Assembly: GCA_023974075.1 (NCBI GenBank)
Contig: CM043798.1
Location: 22,102,441-22,166,440, forward strand
Length of the DNA stretch: 64,000 nt
Source: Chaenocephalus aceratus
Lineage: Eukaryota; Chordata; Actinopteri; Perciformes; Channichthyidae
Direction: 5' to 3'
Position numbers and translations under genes: made by a program. Below are positions 53,701-64,000 of the stretch, piece by piece. A model generated the notes under the pieces. The model had not been told where the DNA came from. It made no database searches and saw nothing but the letters and a program-made list of their open reading frames with translations. Position 1 is the stretch's first letter; each line of letters opens with the position of its first letter.

Positions 53701-56149
53701 CTACTACACACATAATGAGAGATACATTGATACTAATACACCTGTCTACCAGTAACAGGAAAACATAGTGTCTACACATTCCCTTCAAAGGGATGATTAT
53801 TGTTTAACAAAGCACTACAGGTTGATCCTTTTCTGGGATAACAGTGTGGTGTGAGAGAAAAAAGAGAGCGTACGTGTCCCGTATCAGTGAAATTAGATTA
53901 GCCAAAGGAAGAGGTTGATATGTGCAATGTATGGACAATCAAGGCAGAGCACTATCTTGGGACCCCTAAAAATGTTGAGGCTTTAAAAAAAAAAACTAAT
54001 TTGTCTCCACAACAATTATTAATACAGCAAAAAAGCCTTACTTAGGGTCCACGTTTCACTCAGTTCTACCTGCAACTTCTAGCTGGTTTTGAAACGGAAA
54101 CTCTAATCATGTCAAACAAAATGAGTCTTTGTACTTCCAGCAGCGACAAAACTAAGAATAATGAAAGAAGTGAAGGAACCAGAAACAGTATAATACTTAG
54201 GGTGTCGAGCAGCAGCTGAGCACCAACCAAGAGAGTTTACAGGACACATTTACTGAGCATATAGACAAAAACACAGAGCTGTTGATTTTAAGTAATTAAA
54301 TAATAAATAAGAAGAGGTTCAGATGTTTCTTTTCCAACCATAGACAGTTGCAAGATCACCTGTGCATCACTTGCCTGTTCAGGTTTTTATTTGACCAGAA
54401 GATGGCAGTAATAATCCACCAGAAGAGGTTGATAATGCAGGCGGGATGCACGTTGCAACAGCAGGAATCTCATAGGTTAATTACATAGCACTCGCATGCC
54501 TGGGAATGTGATCATTCAAACAGTGCCTAACTGGAAAGAAGAATGGAGAGAGATGCAGATACAGAGATAAAAAGAAAATGTGTGTGACAAAGATAGCCTG
54601 TGAAGAAAATACAGAAATCTTTTATTATGCTTGGTAATAAATGTGTTAATTAATATTTGCTTGCGAATAATCTGCAAACATCATCTCAAAGTATCATTGC
54701 AGTGTTGAGTGTCTCTTACTATTCCTGTGCATATAATGACAGGTTACTCAGGTTTAATTAGTGATTTTGAGAGGAAAGAGGAAGAACTAAGATATATTTA
54801 ATAAGTGTGAACGAACACTCATACAGAGAGGTGTTTAATCAGAGATCAGAGTAAAACGTCAGTCATTGCATGGATTCTGTGACTTGGTCATGGGGATGTT
54901 AAACACCAATGTTCAAATTCAACTATTGTGTTCATTGTTATTTAATAAATAGTTATTCTAATGGATTAAGATTAAAATCATCGGAGTGTGATCTTGTTAT
55001 ATTAAAAATGTTGTGCACAAATTTAAAAAAAGATCCCTTCAAAAGTAAGGTCAATGATGTGGGAACAAACCAAAGTTCTTGTTATTGTGCAAATATGCAT
55101 TATTTCGTTGATCCAAGGCTTTAAAAGTCTGATTTAGACAAATCAGTTGATTATAATAATATATTTTAATCTAGCGTGGATGGTGTGGACTCAATCCACT
55201 GTTATGGGCAGTTATGGTGATGGAAAAGGTTTTGTTTGGTTGTTGGCATTAGCGTCAGAGGCTGGAAGCAGCTGGCTGGAGGTGCAGATAAATGGCTGGA
55301 AATGGCAACGGGTAATTACCACCTATGTGGGTCAGTGAGAGGATTGATACTTTCAAGGTTGGTTGATTAGATGAAAAAAAAAAAAAAGGAGTTGACTTTT
55401 AACTGCCAGACCAAATAAGTCCAACTGCTATTAGCTGCCATAACAGTCCATGTGGATCCATCGTTTTGTAAGTTCAAAGTCTTCCATGGCGGCATCTGTT
55501 GGGGCTCAGTCATAAGTGAAATAGGTCTCATTAGAGCTTTGTTTCAGCAATAACATGATGGACATTATACAATATGCTCCAATTGTCTCCATGTGTAATT
55601 ATCTCTGCCAGACGTAAGCCTGTGGGGTGGATCATGTGTTCGGTCATGTGTGTTTATGTCTCTCTGTCTGTCTGTCCATGGCTAATTACACAAATTATTA
55701 AACCCATCCGTATGTTGTTTGCTTAAAAACCTCTCATTGTGGTGATTATTGCTGACTAATTCCGTCATTTATTGCTGATTGTTCACTCCTCTTAAAAATA
55801 CAAATGGACCTAAAGTGATCAACGACTGCGCAATAGTGTTACCACTAGGAAATAGGAATTGTGTTACTATGTCAGTAGGCAGCTGTTGGCACTGAGCACA
55901 GAGGGAAGGGTAAGAAGTGTAGGTTACAGATGAATAGTGCACATGTATTCATTTCCCAATACATTCTTGTGTGTTGCTAGGCAGAAGTAAAGGGAGAACC
56001 TGTGGGATTAATGTAACAGTGTTAAATATAAAATCAGTAGTTTGATCCATGGCACCTGTGATGTTGTTGTTGTTTGTTGAAATGGGCAATATACTGAACC
56101 TCAAAGCCCTATGGAGCAATATAAGCAAGCGTACAGCCTCTGCCATCAG
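50782..56149. other. Long stretch without a supported gene
   Basis: Mostly AT-rich single-copy DNA. Two weak coding hints: a minus segment around 52860-53031, where one frame gives MKPCFDHTIVRDMRDIRRLG and another a hydrophobic VTFVALAYTFIAVVLSTPSQ; and a plus segment after the pyrimidine-rich CCCTTCAG at about 51695 (QTARPASNDFQAPVNCKEK). Neither is recognised nor has both splice signals, so I do not call them genes. Confidence 0.5.
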
Positions 56150-56262
56150 TGTATGAAGGGGTGTGTGAATGGGTGAATGCTGGCTTGTGTTGTAAAGCGC
56201 TTTGAGTAGCTGGTAGGAATAGAAAAGCTATACTAATTCAGTCCATTTACCATTTAGCATAT
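56150..56262 (+). repeat. SINE/LINE 3' tail fragment
   Basis: GTGTGTGAATGGGTGAATGC, TGTAAAGCGCTTTGAGTAGC, and GTCCATTTACCATTT at the end: the same tail type as the SINE at 35372-35676. The tRNA-like head is missing, so it is 5' truncated. Confidence 0.8.
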
Positions 56263-56446
56263 GCTTGCGGTTTAGACCGGGGGTTAGATAATTGTGTTTT
56301 CGACTCATTTAAACAAACATTGCAAGGGTGGCTGTTGTGATCGGCATCGAGTGCACTTTACCAGATTATCAATGGTTTTTTTAAGAAGTAAAGGAGGGTC
56401 TATATGTTTGTCTAAGGGTATAGTTTTCGTTCTGTTTCTGACCTTA

Positions 56447-57357
56447 AAGCCCCTGTCACACTGTCCCGAAATTGACACCCGATGGACACACGATAAAGGA
56501 AATGTTCAAATTCGGCTGTGATCGTAGCAACATCGGGCCATTCGTGAGGGCATCTAAGCTATCGTATGACCCTCGGTGGAGTTTCTCAGGCTCCGGCAGC
56601 AACTTCGTGAGCGGCAACTTCGTAAGGCACTCGTAAGGGCATCTTGTCAAATCGTGTCATCTTCGTGTTATCATCGGTGCATTCACCCTCACTCTGATCG
56701 GGGCGAATGGAATGCCGATGGCACCGATGATAACAACATGCCCTCACGATGGCCTCACGAAGGGCAAAATGGACACACAAATTCAACACGAAAATTAACC
56801 TTCGCAAGGTCCTTCGGTAATTTTTTGGCATGCCAAAGATTTTGCCACCGCTCACGAAGTTGCTGCCGGAGCCTGAGAAACTCCACCGGCGGTCATACGA
56901 TGGCTTACGATGCCCTCACGAATGGCCAGATGTTGCTACGATCAGAGCCGAATTTGAACATTTCCTTTATCGTGTGTCCATCGGGTTGTTTTATTGCACA
57001 ACAAAATCATGTAAACAACCCAATTTGTGTTCTGTGAAACTAAAAAGGATATAATATATTATTTTGAAGGCGAGTTGACAGAAAGTTGTTGTTGCTATGG
57101 AAACAACATGACGGAGAAAACTTAATATCTTCTACATATAAAGACGGATAAAGTAAAGAACAAAGTCTGAAAATATCAGTACTGTATCATAGTACTTTAA
57201 CATAATTGTTTGTGTTACTTTCGTTGCAGTTGTATGTCTTAAATGTAATGTAAATGTTGCCTTCGTGTGTGGTTCGGGGCCATCTTCGTGCGAAATTCAC
57301 ATTTCCATATTCGTGTGTCCATCGGGTGTCAATTTCGGGACAGTGTGACAGGGGCTT
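56447..57357. mobile_element. Foldback-type MITE with nested palindromes
   Basis: Outer ends AAGCCCCTGTCACACTGTCC, then CGAAATTGACACCCGATGGA, and the exact inverse at 57309-57357; flanks TA/TA. Inside, 56478-56615 (CGATGGACACACGATAAAGG to GCAGCAACTTCGTGAGCGG) pairs with 56858-56988, a second inverted repeat of about 130 bp. The first left arm can therefore pair with either of two right arms. No transposase. Probably a TA-targeting DNA element. Confidence 0.88.
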
Positions 57358-57359
57358 TA

Positions 57360-59152
57360 CTGACATCACATTGCTTTTCGCTCGTGCACACAATCTTATT
57401 GTGTAAAACCATTTCACTCTAAGATGGCAACTTCATGAATATCAAACTTTGCACCCAGCTAGATCTCTGTGTATAAAATATTAACAGCTCTCCTGCTGAA
57501 GCTTTGAGAAAACCTCATGATTGTTTGACAAAACTAACTGCACAGTACGCAGTCTTTCTCTCAGTCTTTGCAAGCATCACCTATAAATGACGCAAAACAT
57601 TCCCACAAGAAAAAACTCTACATGAAACAAATTGAAGTTTGCAATGGAGTAACAGAAAGGTATCAAACAGGGTCACTTATAAAGATCTGGTATTGATCTG
57701 TTTTTTTTAACCAATCTTGACAAACAAATCTAAACGTTTTAGCTGAGCACATCCTTTCAAAGGGTACCAAGGTACCAAAACACTAATGTTTTTATGTCCC
57801 TAAATGTTAAGGAAATAATTGTATTCCACAAAAAAAGAAGCCAAAAAAAATTAATCAGGGGATTTTAAAATGACATGCTTGCTCACCTCAGACGAGGCTC
57901 CCTAAAGTTATTGGGTTTTGCAGAAACTATTGCAATGAAATATTCAATTGGCATTGACATTTCCAGTAATGATGAAACCTGTTCACAAAGGGCAAGAAAA
58001 TGTGTTTATGTTTTGTTTACAAACATATAAAATGTGTTTACATTTAAGCAGTAAATTCATGAAGCGGAATTTGATTAGAACATGCAATATTACGATTGCT
58101 CTACAATAATACGTGTATTCCTAATATTGTGTTTATTGTGGTCATGTGTGTTTTTTGTGTCTTTGCATATACATATCCAGAGAGATAGACCAAGTGTAAA
58201 AGGACTAAAGAGCTAGGAATAGAGAGAGAGCTATGTTTTCTAATAAGCCTCCAAAGTTGGCTGGAAGCATGGACATTGTTAACAGGAGACATTAGTGTCG
58301 CCACAGTCAGACATAAATAGTATAAAGAAGGCACCAATGTACCTCTTTCCTATTTAGCACTGACCAACCAAGGAACCCAGCTTGTGAGAATGTATCCCAA
58401 TTATTCCATACTCCCATGATGGCAATGTTCTTTTCTTATCCCCTTGTAAGACAATTGTTTTCTAACTGGAATCACAATTGTTCACGATAAAACAGTGAGA
58501 TAGAAAAAGTAAGACAATTGTATGATATGAAAGTATACTGTAGACAGACAAAGGCTTCTTCTTTTATATTTCTCTGTCCCAGTGCTGTGCATTGAGTGCC
58601 ATGTGATGAAGATTGAGTGTCAAATAAAGAAACTAAAAGCTTGAGAGGAGGGGAAACGTGCAAAGGACAGAAACAAATATGTGACAGGGAAGACAAGGGG
58701 ATCTGAGGGGACTTCATGGAAAGTCCAAAAAAGAAAGACTGTTTGATGAAAATACAAAAATACGAGGGGGCAGGAGGCGCCGTGTGGAGTCTGATCCTCT
58801 TCAGTTAGGGGTGTACGAGTGGATGGGTTGGCAGGGCGAGAGAGACAGCCAATAGGAAGTGACACATTACACACTACACATTACACACTACTATTATCTG
58901 CAGCAATATGTCAATCCACCCAAACCCACTTTTCTGCTATCACCTAACTTACTTTAAAAAATATTCTCTTTCCCTATCTCTGGGGATCATGATTCGCTGA
59001 AGCATTAATAGATTCTCAAAAGATACATCTCTAAAAAATATTGACCCTATCTCTACAAAGAAGAGCATTTGACCTCCAAGCTCAGGGAATAGTTTAAAAT
59101 ATCAAGTTTTAACTTCTCACGGTGACAAGTGTTGTTTTCAAATACATTAATA
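57360..59152. other. No gene seen
   Basis: AT-rich DNA with only short frames. A short direct repeat (ACACATTACACACTACACAT, near 58862) is present. Confidence 0.5.
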
Positions 59153-59160
59153 GTCTTAAT

Positions 59161-59665
59161 CAGGGGTGTCCAAAAAAATGCGGCCCGCGAGCTATTTCGA
59201 ATCGGCCCTCAGCAAATTAACAAAGTATAATTAAATATGGCCCACAAATGAAACGTGCTTGTCTTGTATTTCTTAAATATAGATGAAAACAAATATTACA
59301 CAGTAGAATTAATGTGTTACGAAGCCCACTTAAAATACATTCAGTAAAGCTGAAAACAAATGTTAGTTGATAAAAAAAGCCCAATAACTTATTTACATAG
59401 CAAGCTTGAAATAAACTCTTCCTATTTCCTCTTATTATAAGCAATCTGAGGCTTCTGTTTTAAGGAATGAGCTGCTAACACAATAAATGAAACCCTACGG
59501 AGAGCTGTGATAGGCTGTTCAAGTGTTAAGCATAATTGACCTACATTTGATTGATTTTGCTTACTTAACTTATGAGTCAATATACCTCCTCTCTAGTGAA
59601 TGGCCCAGCCCTTCGTATATTTTTCTGTATGTCGGTCCTCGGTGAAAAAAGTTTGGACACCCCTG
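59161..59665. mobile_element. Non-autonomous hAT MITE with 8-bp TSD
   Basis: 505 bp. Begins CAGGGGTGTCCAAAAAAATG and ends AAAGTTTGGACACCCCTG. Perfect TSD GTCTTAAT at 59153-59160 and 59666-59673. GCGGCCCGCGAG near the left end resembles the GGCCCGCG of the MITE at 3688, which suggests related hAT parents. No transposase frame. Confidence 0.94.
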
Positions 59666-59673
59666 GTCTTAAT

Positions 59674-60846
59674 CCTTAAAACTCGTGTTTTGTGGATTAT
59701 TGTTAAAATATTGTATTTTCTATGTCTATGAACTTTTTGGAGCTATTTAGATATAAAGGCAATGAAGGCAGAATTTGCATGCGTTCTGGAAGAGTGTGTG
59801 TGAGAGCCCTAGGGGCGAATGGTCATGAAAACCTGTTAGTGATCATTGGAGAGCATTGTGAGAGGAGGTGGAGCTTATATTAATGCAAATAAATTGAAGT
59901 TGGCAACTGACCCATATACAAAATAAAAGGTTAGCAGTAATGCACTGTTTAATAACCTTCAACCTACTGGTAAGTGACAGATGGAAAAACAAGCTTGGGA
60001 CTTCCCAGACACTCAGCTCCCGTTGTGCTACACAGTTTGACAGATAATGACTTTTCCATTCCCAAAACAGTTGAGGTTCTAGAGCGATATATAAAAAAAA
60101 TATGAGGTTGCAATTTAGCGTTGACAACAGCATTAACAAATATGTTTATTTCATAGATTAAAGGAGTTTTTTTTATGAGTGTTTTGTCTTTAAAAACAGG
60201 CTAGTTTATTTTTATTTTCATAAAAACAGACAAAAGTATTACAACCGGTTAAATTGCACACACTACACTGGATGAACAGCAGGGAAACACCTAAAAGACG
60301 TCACCTGTCAATCTTCCTGTCTCTTAACAATCATGTTCTTTGTAAAGCTTCAGGCCATTTGGCCATGAAAAGGATTATGTTGCTCGGAAGAACCAATGAC
60401 TGAATGAATAAAATAATAGTGAGATATTGAAAGGACAGATTTTAAGCACCATAAGTCTTCAAATCCTTTACAATCGTTCCACAGAGGGAATTGTTAAGTT
60501 GATAGTACTACATAAGTGGTTAGCACACTCACAAAAATACACACTCATCAGACATGCATGGGAATGGTGTATGCACCTTTGTCCTCTCTCACTCACACAT
60601 TGGATGGCACACACACTGCTACACGTTCAACCAGAACCATCATATCTCTGGTGTTCACCTTGACTTATCAGAGGGCTGCCTTCTTAAATCCCCTATTATC
60701 TCGGGTCTCAAATGCACCCAGATCTATGACTGTGGGATCTGACTGAAATATGTAACCCTATCTGCAGCTGTGATGCCCCTCCCCCCCCTGTCCTCTGCCA
60801 CGTGCCAAATTGTTGAGGTTAACATCTCCATTGCAACATAGCCTCT
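59674..60846. other. No gene seen
   Basis: AT-rich DNA. Three overlapping frames at 60427-60746 are short and without coding character. Confidence 0.5.
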
Positions 60847-62412
60847 GCAAGGCAAGTTTATTTATAGAGCACTTTTCAACGCAAGGCAATTCAAAGTGCT
60901 TTACACAAAAAAAATTTAAAAAAAATGAAAGACATTAAGCATTAAAAAAGAAAAGCTAATCAAATAAACATTAAGAAAAAAAATACATGGATACAAGTTA
61001 CAGTGCAGTCTAAAATATAAATAGTTCAATTAAACATTACAAGAAAAAGTACATGGATAATAGTTACAGTGCAGTTTAAGATATGAATAGTTCAAATAAA
61101 AGCAGCGACAAAAAGAAAAGTCTTCAGCCTGGATTTAAAAGTAGTCAGAGTTGCAGCGGACCTGCAGGTTTCTGGGAGTTTGTTCCAGATATTTGGAGCA
61201 TAATAACTGAACGCTGCTTTACCATGTTTAGTTCTGACTCTGGGGACAGAAAGCTGACCAGACCCTGAAGACCTGAGAGATCTGGATGGTTCATAGTTTA
61301 GCAGGAGGTCAGTAATGTATTTTGGGCCTAAACCATTCAGTGCTTTATAAACCAGCAGCAGTATTTTGAAATCTATTCTTTGACACACAGGAAGCCAGTG
61401 TAAAGACTTCAGAACAGGAGTGATGTGATCCACTTTCTTAGTGTTAGTGAGGACTCGAGCAGCGGCGTTCTGAATCAGCTGCAGCTTTCTAATAGATTTT
61501 TTAGTGAGACCTGTGAAGACACCATTGCAGTAGTCGAGTCTACTGAAGATAAGGGCATGGACACGTTTTTCCAAATCCTGCTGTGACATTAGTCTTTTAA
61601 TCCTAGATATGTTCTTTAGGTGATAGTAGGCTGATTTAGTAACTGTTTTAATGTGACTGTTGAAACTCAGGTCAGAGTCCATGACTACACCTAGATTTCT
61701 GGCTTTATCTGTTGGTTTGAACATTGCACACTGAAGCTCAGCGCTAACTTTTAAACGTTCTGCCTTGGCTCCAAAAACCATTACCTCAGTTTTATCTTTG
61801 TTTAATTGGAGAAAGTTCTGACACATCCAGTCATTGATTTGTTCAATGCACTTACTCAGTGTTTGAATTGGAGCATAGTCTCCTGGTGAAATTGTTACGT
61901 ACATTTGTGTGTCATCTGCATAGCTATGGTAACTTATTTTGTTGTTCTTCATTATCTGAGCCAGTGGTAGCATGTAGATGTTAAAGAGAAGAGGCCCCAA
62001 GATGGAGCCTTGAGGAACCCCACATGTCATATTTGTCAACTCAGATGTGTATTTACCGATAGAAACAAAGTTGTTTCTGTCCTTTAAGTAGGATTTAAAC
62101 CAATTTAGAACTGTTTCCGAAAGTCCCACCCAGTTTTCCAGTCGGTCCAGTAATATGCTGTGGTCAACAGTGTCAAACGCAGCACTGAGATCTAATAATA
62201 CTAACACTGAAGTTCTGCCACTGTCTGTGTTTAAGTGGATGTCGTTAAAGACCTTTACAAGAGCAGTCTCAGTGCTGTGGTTTGGACGAAAGCCTGACTG
62301 GAACACATCGAAACAACCATTTAAATGCAAGAAATTACTCAACTGTTGAAAAACAACTTTTTCAATGATCTTACCTAGAAATGGCAGGTTTGATATGGGC
62401 CTGTAATTGTTC
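60847..62412 (-). mobile_element. L2-clade LINE, copy B, 5' truncated
   Basis: The 3' tail lies at the left (CAAGGCAAGTTTATTTATAG, the complement of the CTTGCCTTG tail of copy A). The coding frame runs leftward from about 62412. Truncation falls inside the RT (first residues NNYRPISNLPF). The right flank is a short TTGTTCA repeat (three units), and I find no convincing TSD. Confidence 0.9.
61092..62412 (-). CDS. L2 reverse transcriptase fragment, long open frame
   Basis: 440 codons without a stop: RT blocks NNYRPISNLPFLGKIIEKVV, QSGFRPNHSTETALVKVFND, LLDLSAAFDTVDHSILLDRL, GVPQGSILGPLLFN and the catalytic YADDT. These are followed by LQLNKDKTEVMVFGAK and the C-terminal region ending FKSRLKTFLFVAAFI. 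It lacks the endonuclease and the first RT blocks, so it cannot be an active LINE. Its first Met comes from the flanking TGAACAA repeat, not from the element. The intact frame suggests a younger insertion than copy A, but no function is implied. Confidence 0.88.
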
Positions 62413-62791
62413 ATTGTTCATTGTTCATCTGCGACAAAGACTGCACTGGTTAGATTGTTTCTAAAGAGCCATTGTTGGTGTACGATTTTTTTGAATAATG
62501 TCATCAATTAAGTTATTGAAATAATAATAATAATAGCTGTTATCATTATTAGTATTTCATTTAATTTAAAATCTCAGTTAAAGGTGCAGTGTCAAATATG
62601 ATATCCTATAGTTCAAAGGCTTTACTGAGCATCACTTCCTTGTTTGATGATGTGTCACCCCCAGTTGGTTAGCATCACTTTGGAAGTCCTGACCTCATAG
62701 TGAAGCTGCGGGGTTCACACACCCTTCATCTTTGAAGAAGGAGATTCCTGATAGCAGGCTTAACAGCAGTTCACCTTGGCCAGCATAGAGC
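62413..62791. other. No gene seen
   Basis: AT-rich flank of L2 copy B with an AATAATAATAAT stretch near 62520. Confidence 0.5.
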
Positions 62792-63740
62792 CAGGGGCGC
62801 CGTAAGGGGGTGAAAAGTTAGGATGATTCTAAGGGCCCGTGACAGGGGCCCCAAAACATTTTAGAACATTAAGAACAAATGTATAAGTAACCTTTCATCA
62901 ATCATCAATAATTAACATTAATATAACGTCATATTGATGATGTACTCACTAAACTTATGATTCATTTAACTTATTTTCTTCCAAAAGTGAATGATCCAAA
63001 GCATCGAACACCCCCCTCTATTTACATGTAATGGTTTGGTCCTGCCTCCAAACGCTGTGCAGCACCGGCCCTTTCTAGCAGAGAGACTAGTGAGAGCATG
63101 TGAGGAGGGATGCTAGTACTTACGTGTGTACGATGTCTCAACGACTAACCAAGTTAGGCTTTCAAGAAAGAAAAGAAAGGAGAGAAAGACAAGAGAGAAG
63201 GACTAAAGGGCGACAGCTGTGGAAGCCGTGGCGCTGTAAAAGGCACGACCAATCATCTGAGCCGGCCCGGCTAAAATAACTGGATGGCCTACCTGCCTGT
63301 CAGCCTTCCATCTGTGCACAAACTTATCTCGTGCCCTCATTGGTCATGTGCGCGTTCGTGTGTGTTGGAGGAGGTGGCAGATTTGTTTTCCGATTGTGTA
63401 TTTTCAAATTCTAGCGCACTCGAGCTGGTTTCTCTAAAATTACCTACCCCACCTTTAAGTACTGTTAATATCTTCACAGACAATTCTGAGGTTTTTCATT
63501 TCACTCCTCTTTTAGCTGACATTTAATAAATGCAGGTACATTTTTAGCAGCTATTCATACTAAATCAGTTGTCCCTCCCCCTGGTGCCAGGACCAACAGA
63601 TCCATCTTTAGGCTCCGCAGCCCTGACCCCCCATAAGGCTTTGCAGTCTTGCCATGCTGTCCATTGAAAGCCAGTTGGCTAGAAAGCTGGACTTCAAGGA
63701 CTTGATCAGTGACTTTGCCTGTAAGAAGGCTAGGGGCTAG
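62792..63740 (+). mobile_element. Internally deleted hAT remnant with a nested repeat
   Basis: Starts with CAGGGGCGCCGTAAGGGGGT, a hAT-like end. A start MSQRLTKLGFQERKERRERQ at 63133 resembles a hAT transposase N-terminus and is cut by the dispersed repeat at 63217. At 63636-63740 a frame reads RLCSLAMLSIESQLARKLDF, then KDLISDFACKKARG and a stop, which is the typical C-terminal end of ZMYM/TTF-type hAT transposases. The middle is gone and the right terminal repeat was not found. Confidence 0.65.
63217..63459. repeat. Dispersed repeat, copy B
   Basis: Second copy of the repeat at 3046-3301, same orientation and about 90% similar by eye, inserted in the N-terminal coding part of the hAT remnant. 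Ends CTACCCCACCTTTAAG as in copy A. Confidence 0.87.
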
Positions 63741-64000
63741 GCTCTTGGTGAGTAAGGCTGAGCCAGGGCTCGTAATAACTGTTAAAGGGCAAGGCTATGC
63801 GATATTGGATCACTACACACAAGATGCATGATGAGAAAAAGACTGAGAACAGGTAATAGGCTCTGATTTAGCACCACCATCAGGCCTTTTCATTTCCATT
63901 TCCGTTTTGTTGTACGTTTACGCTTTAATACTCGCTTATTTTGTAGTTGGTATGTATATTTAATAAAAAAATCTGCTGCTTATGTTATTTTTTTTGTTAT
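63741..64000. other. No gene seen
   Basis: AT-rich sequence to the window end; possibly the 3' part of the hAT remnant, but no terminal repeat is visible. Confidence 0.4.

Noticed and set aside
1..64000. CRISPR arrays, bacterial operons, rRNA or intact tRNA genes
   Set aside because: None seen. The regular repeats are minisatellites without spacers, and the tRNA-like pieces are SINE heads.

Overview
The window looks like ray-finned fish DNA, probably percomorph. That is my inference from the repeat content: DIRS-type tyrosine-recombinase retroelements, L2-clade LINEs, several hAT families, a Gypsy-like LTR element, a THAP/P-like transposon, tRNA-derived SINEs and MITEs. Base composition is AT-rich, introns are long, and there are no prokaryote-like operons. 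No organelle or viral genome is present.

Left third (1-13.5 kb, minus strand): the 5' end of an SH3PXD2-type gene, best matching sh3pxd2b (Tks4). Three short coding exons with canonical splice sites encode the first half of a PX domain: exon 1 at 13436-13507, exon 2 at 10325-10405, exon 3 at 2061-2136. They are too short to stand out as ORFs. The rest of the gene lies beyond the left edge. The introns carry a TG microsatellite, a dispersed repeat, a hAT MITE with an 8-bp target duplication, and a 151-bp tandem duplication.

Middle (13.5-46 kb): a nested transposon graveyard. Two related DIRS elements read on the minus strand. DIRS-1 (19794-27863) is interrupted by a solo LTR and a Charlie-like hAT. 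DIRS-2 (34128-41112) is interrupted by a SINE and a deleted hAT. Both keep gag, RNase H and tyrosine recombinase remnants. Both lack a recognisable reverse transcriptase and carry a CpG-rich tandem array in its place, so they look like a non-autonomous DIRS lineage. DIRS-2 sits inside an L2 LINE (33007-46074) that also hosts two MITEs and a BED-type hAT. Upstream of the L2 is a minus-strand LTR retroelement remnant (29332-33006). Its gag-like frame runs into 60-bp and 12-bp minisatellites, and its LTR is split by two DNA transposons.

Right third (46-64 kb): mostly single-copy DNA with a candidate exon (46232-46338), a SINE, a P-element-like transposon with a THAP domain and 8-bp target duplications (48899-50773), a large palindromic foldback element (56447-57357), a hAT MITE, a 5'-truncated L2 with a 440-codon RT frame (60847-62412), and a deleted hAT invaded by the same dispersed repeat seen at 3 kb.

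Apart from the sh3pxd2b-like exons, no host gene could be named. Three short spliceable segments (15949-16007, 18250-18480, 46232-46338) may be exons of unrecognised genes.
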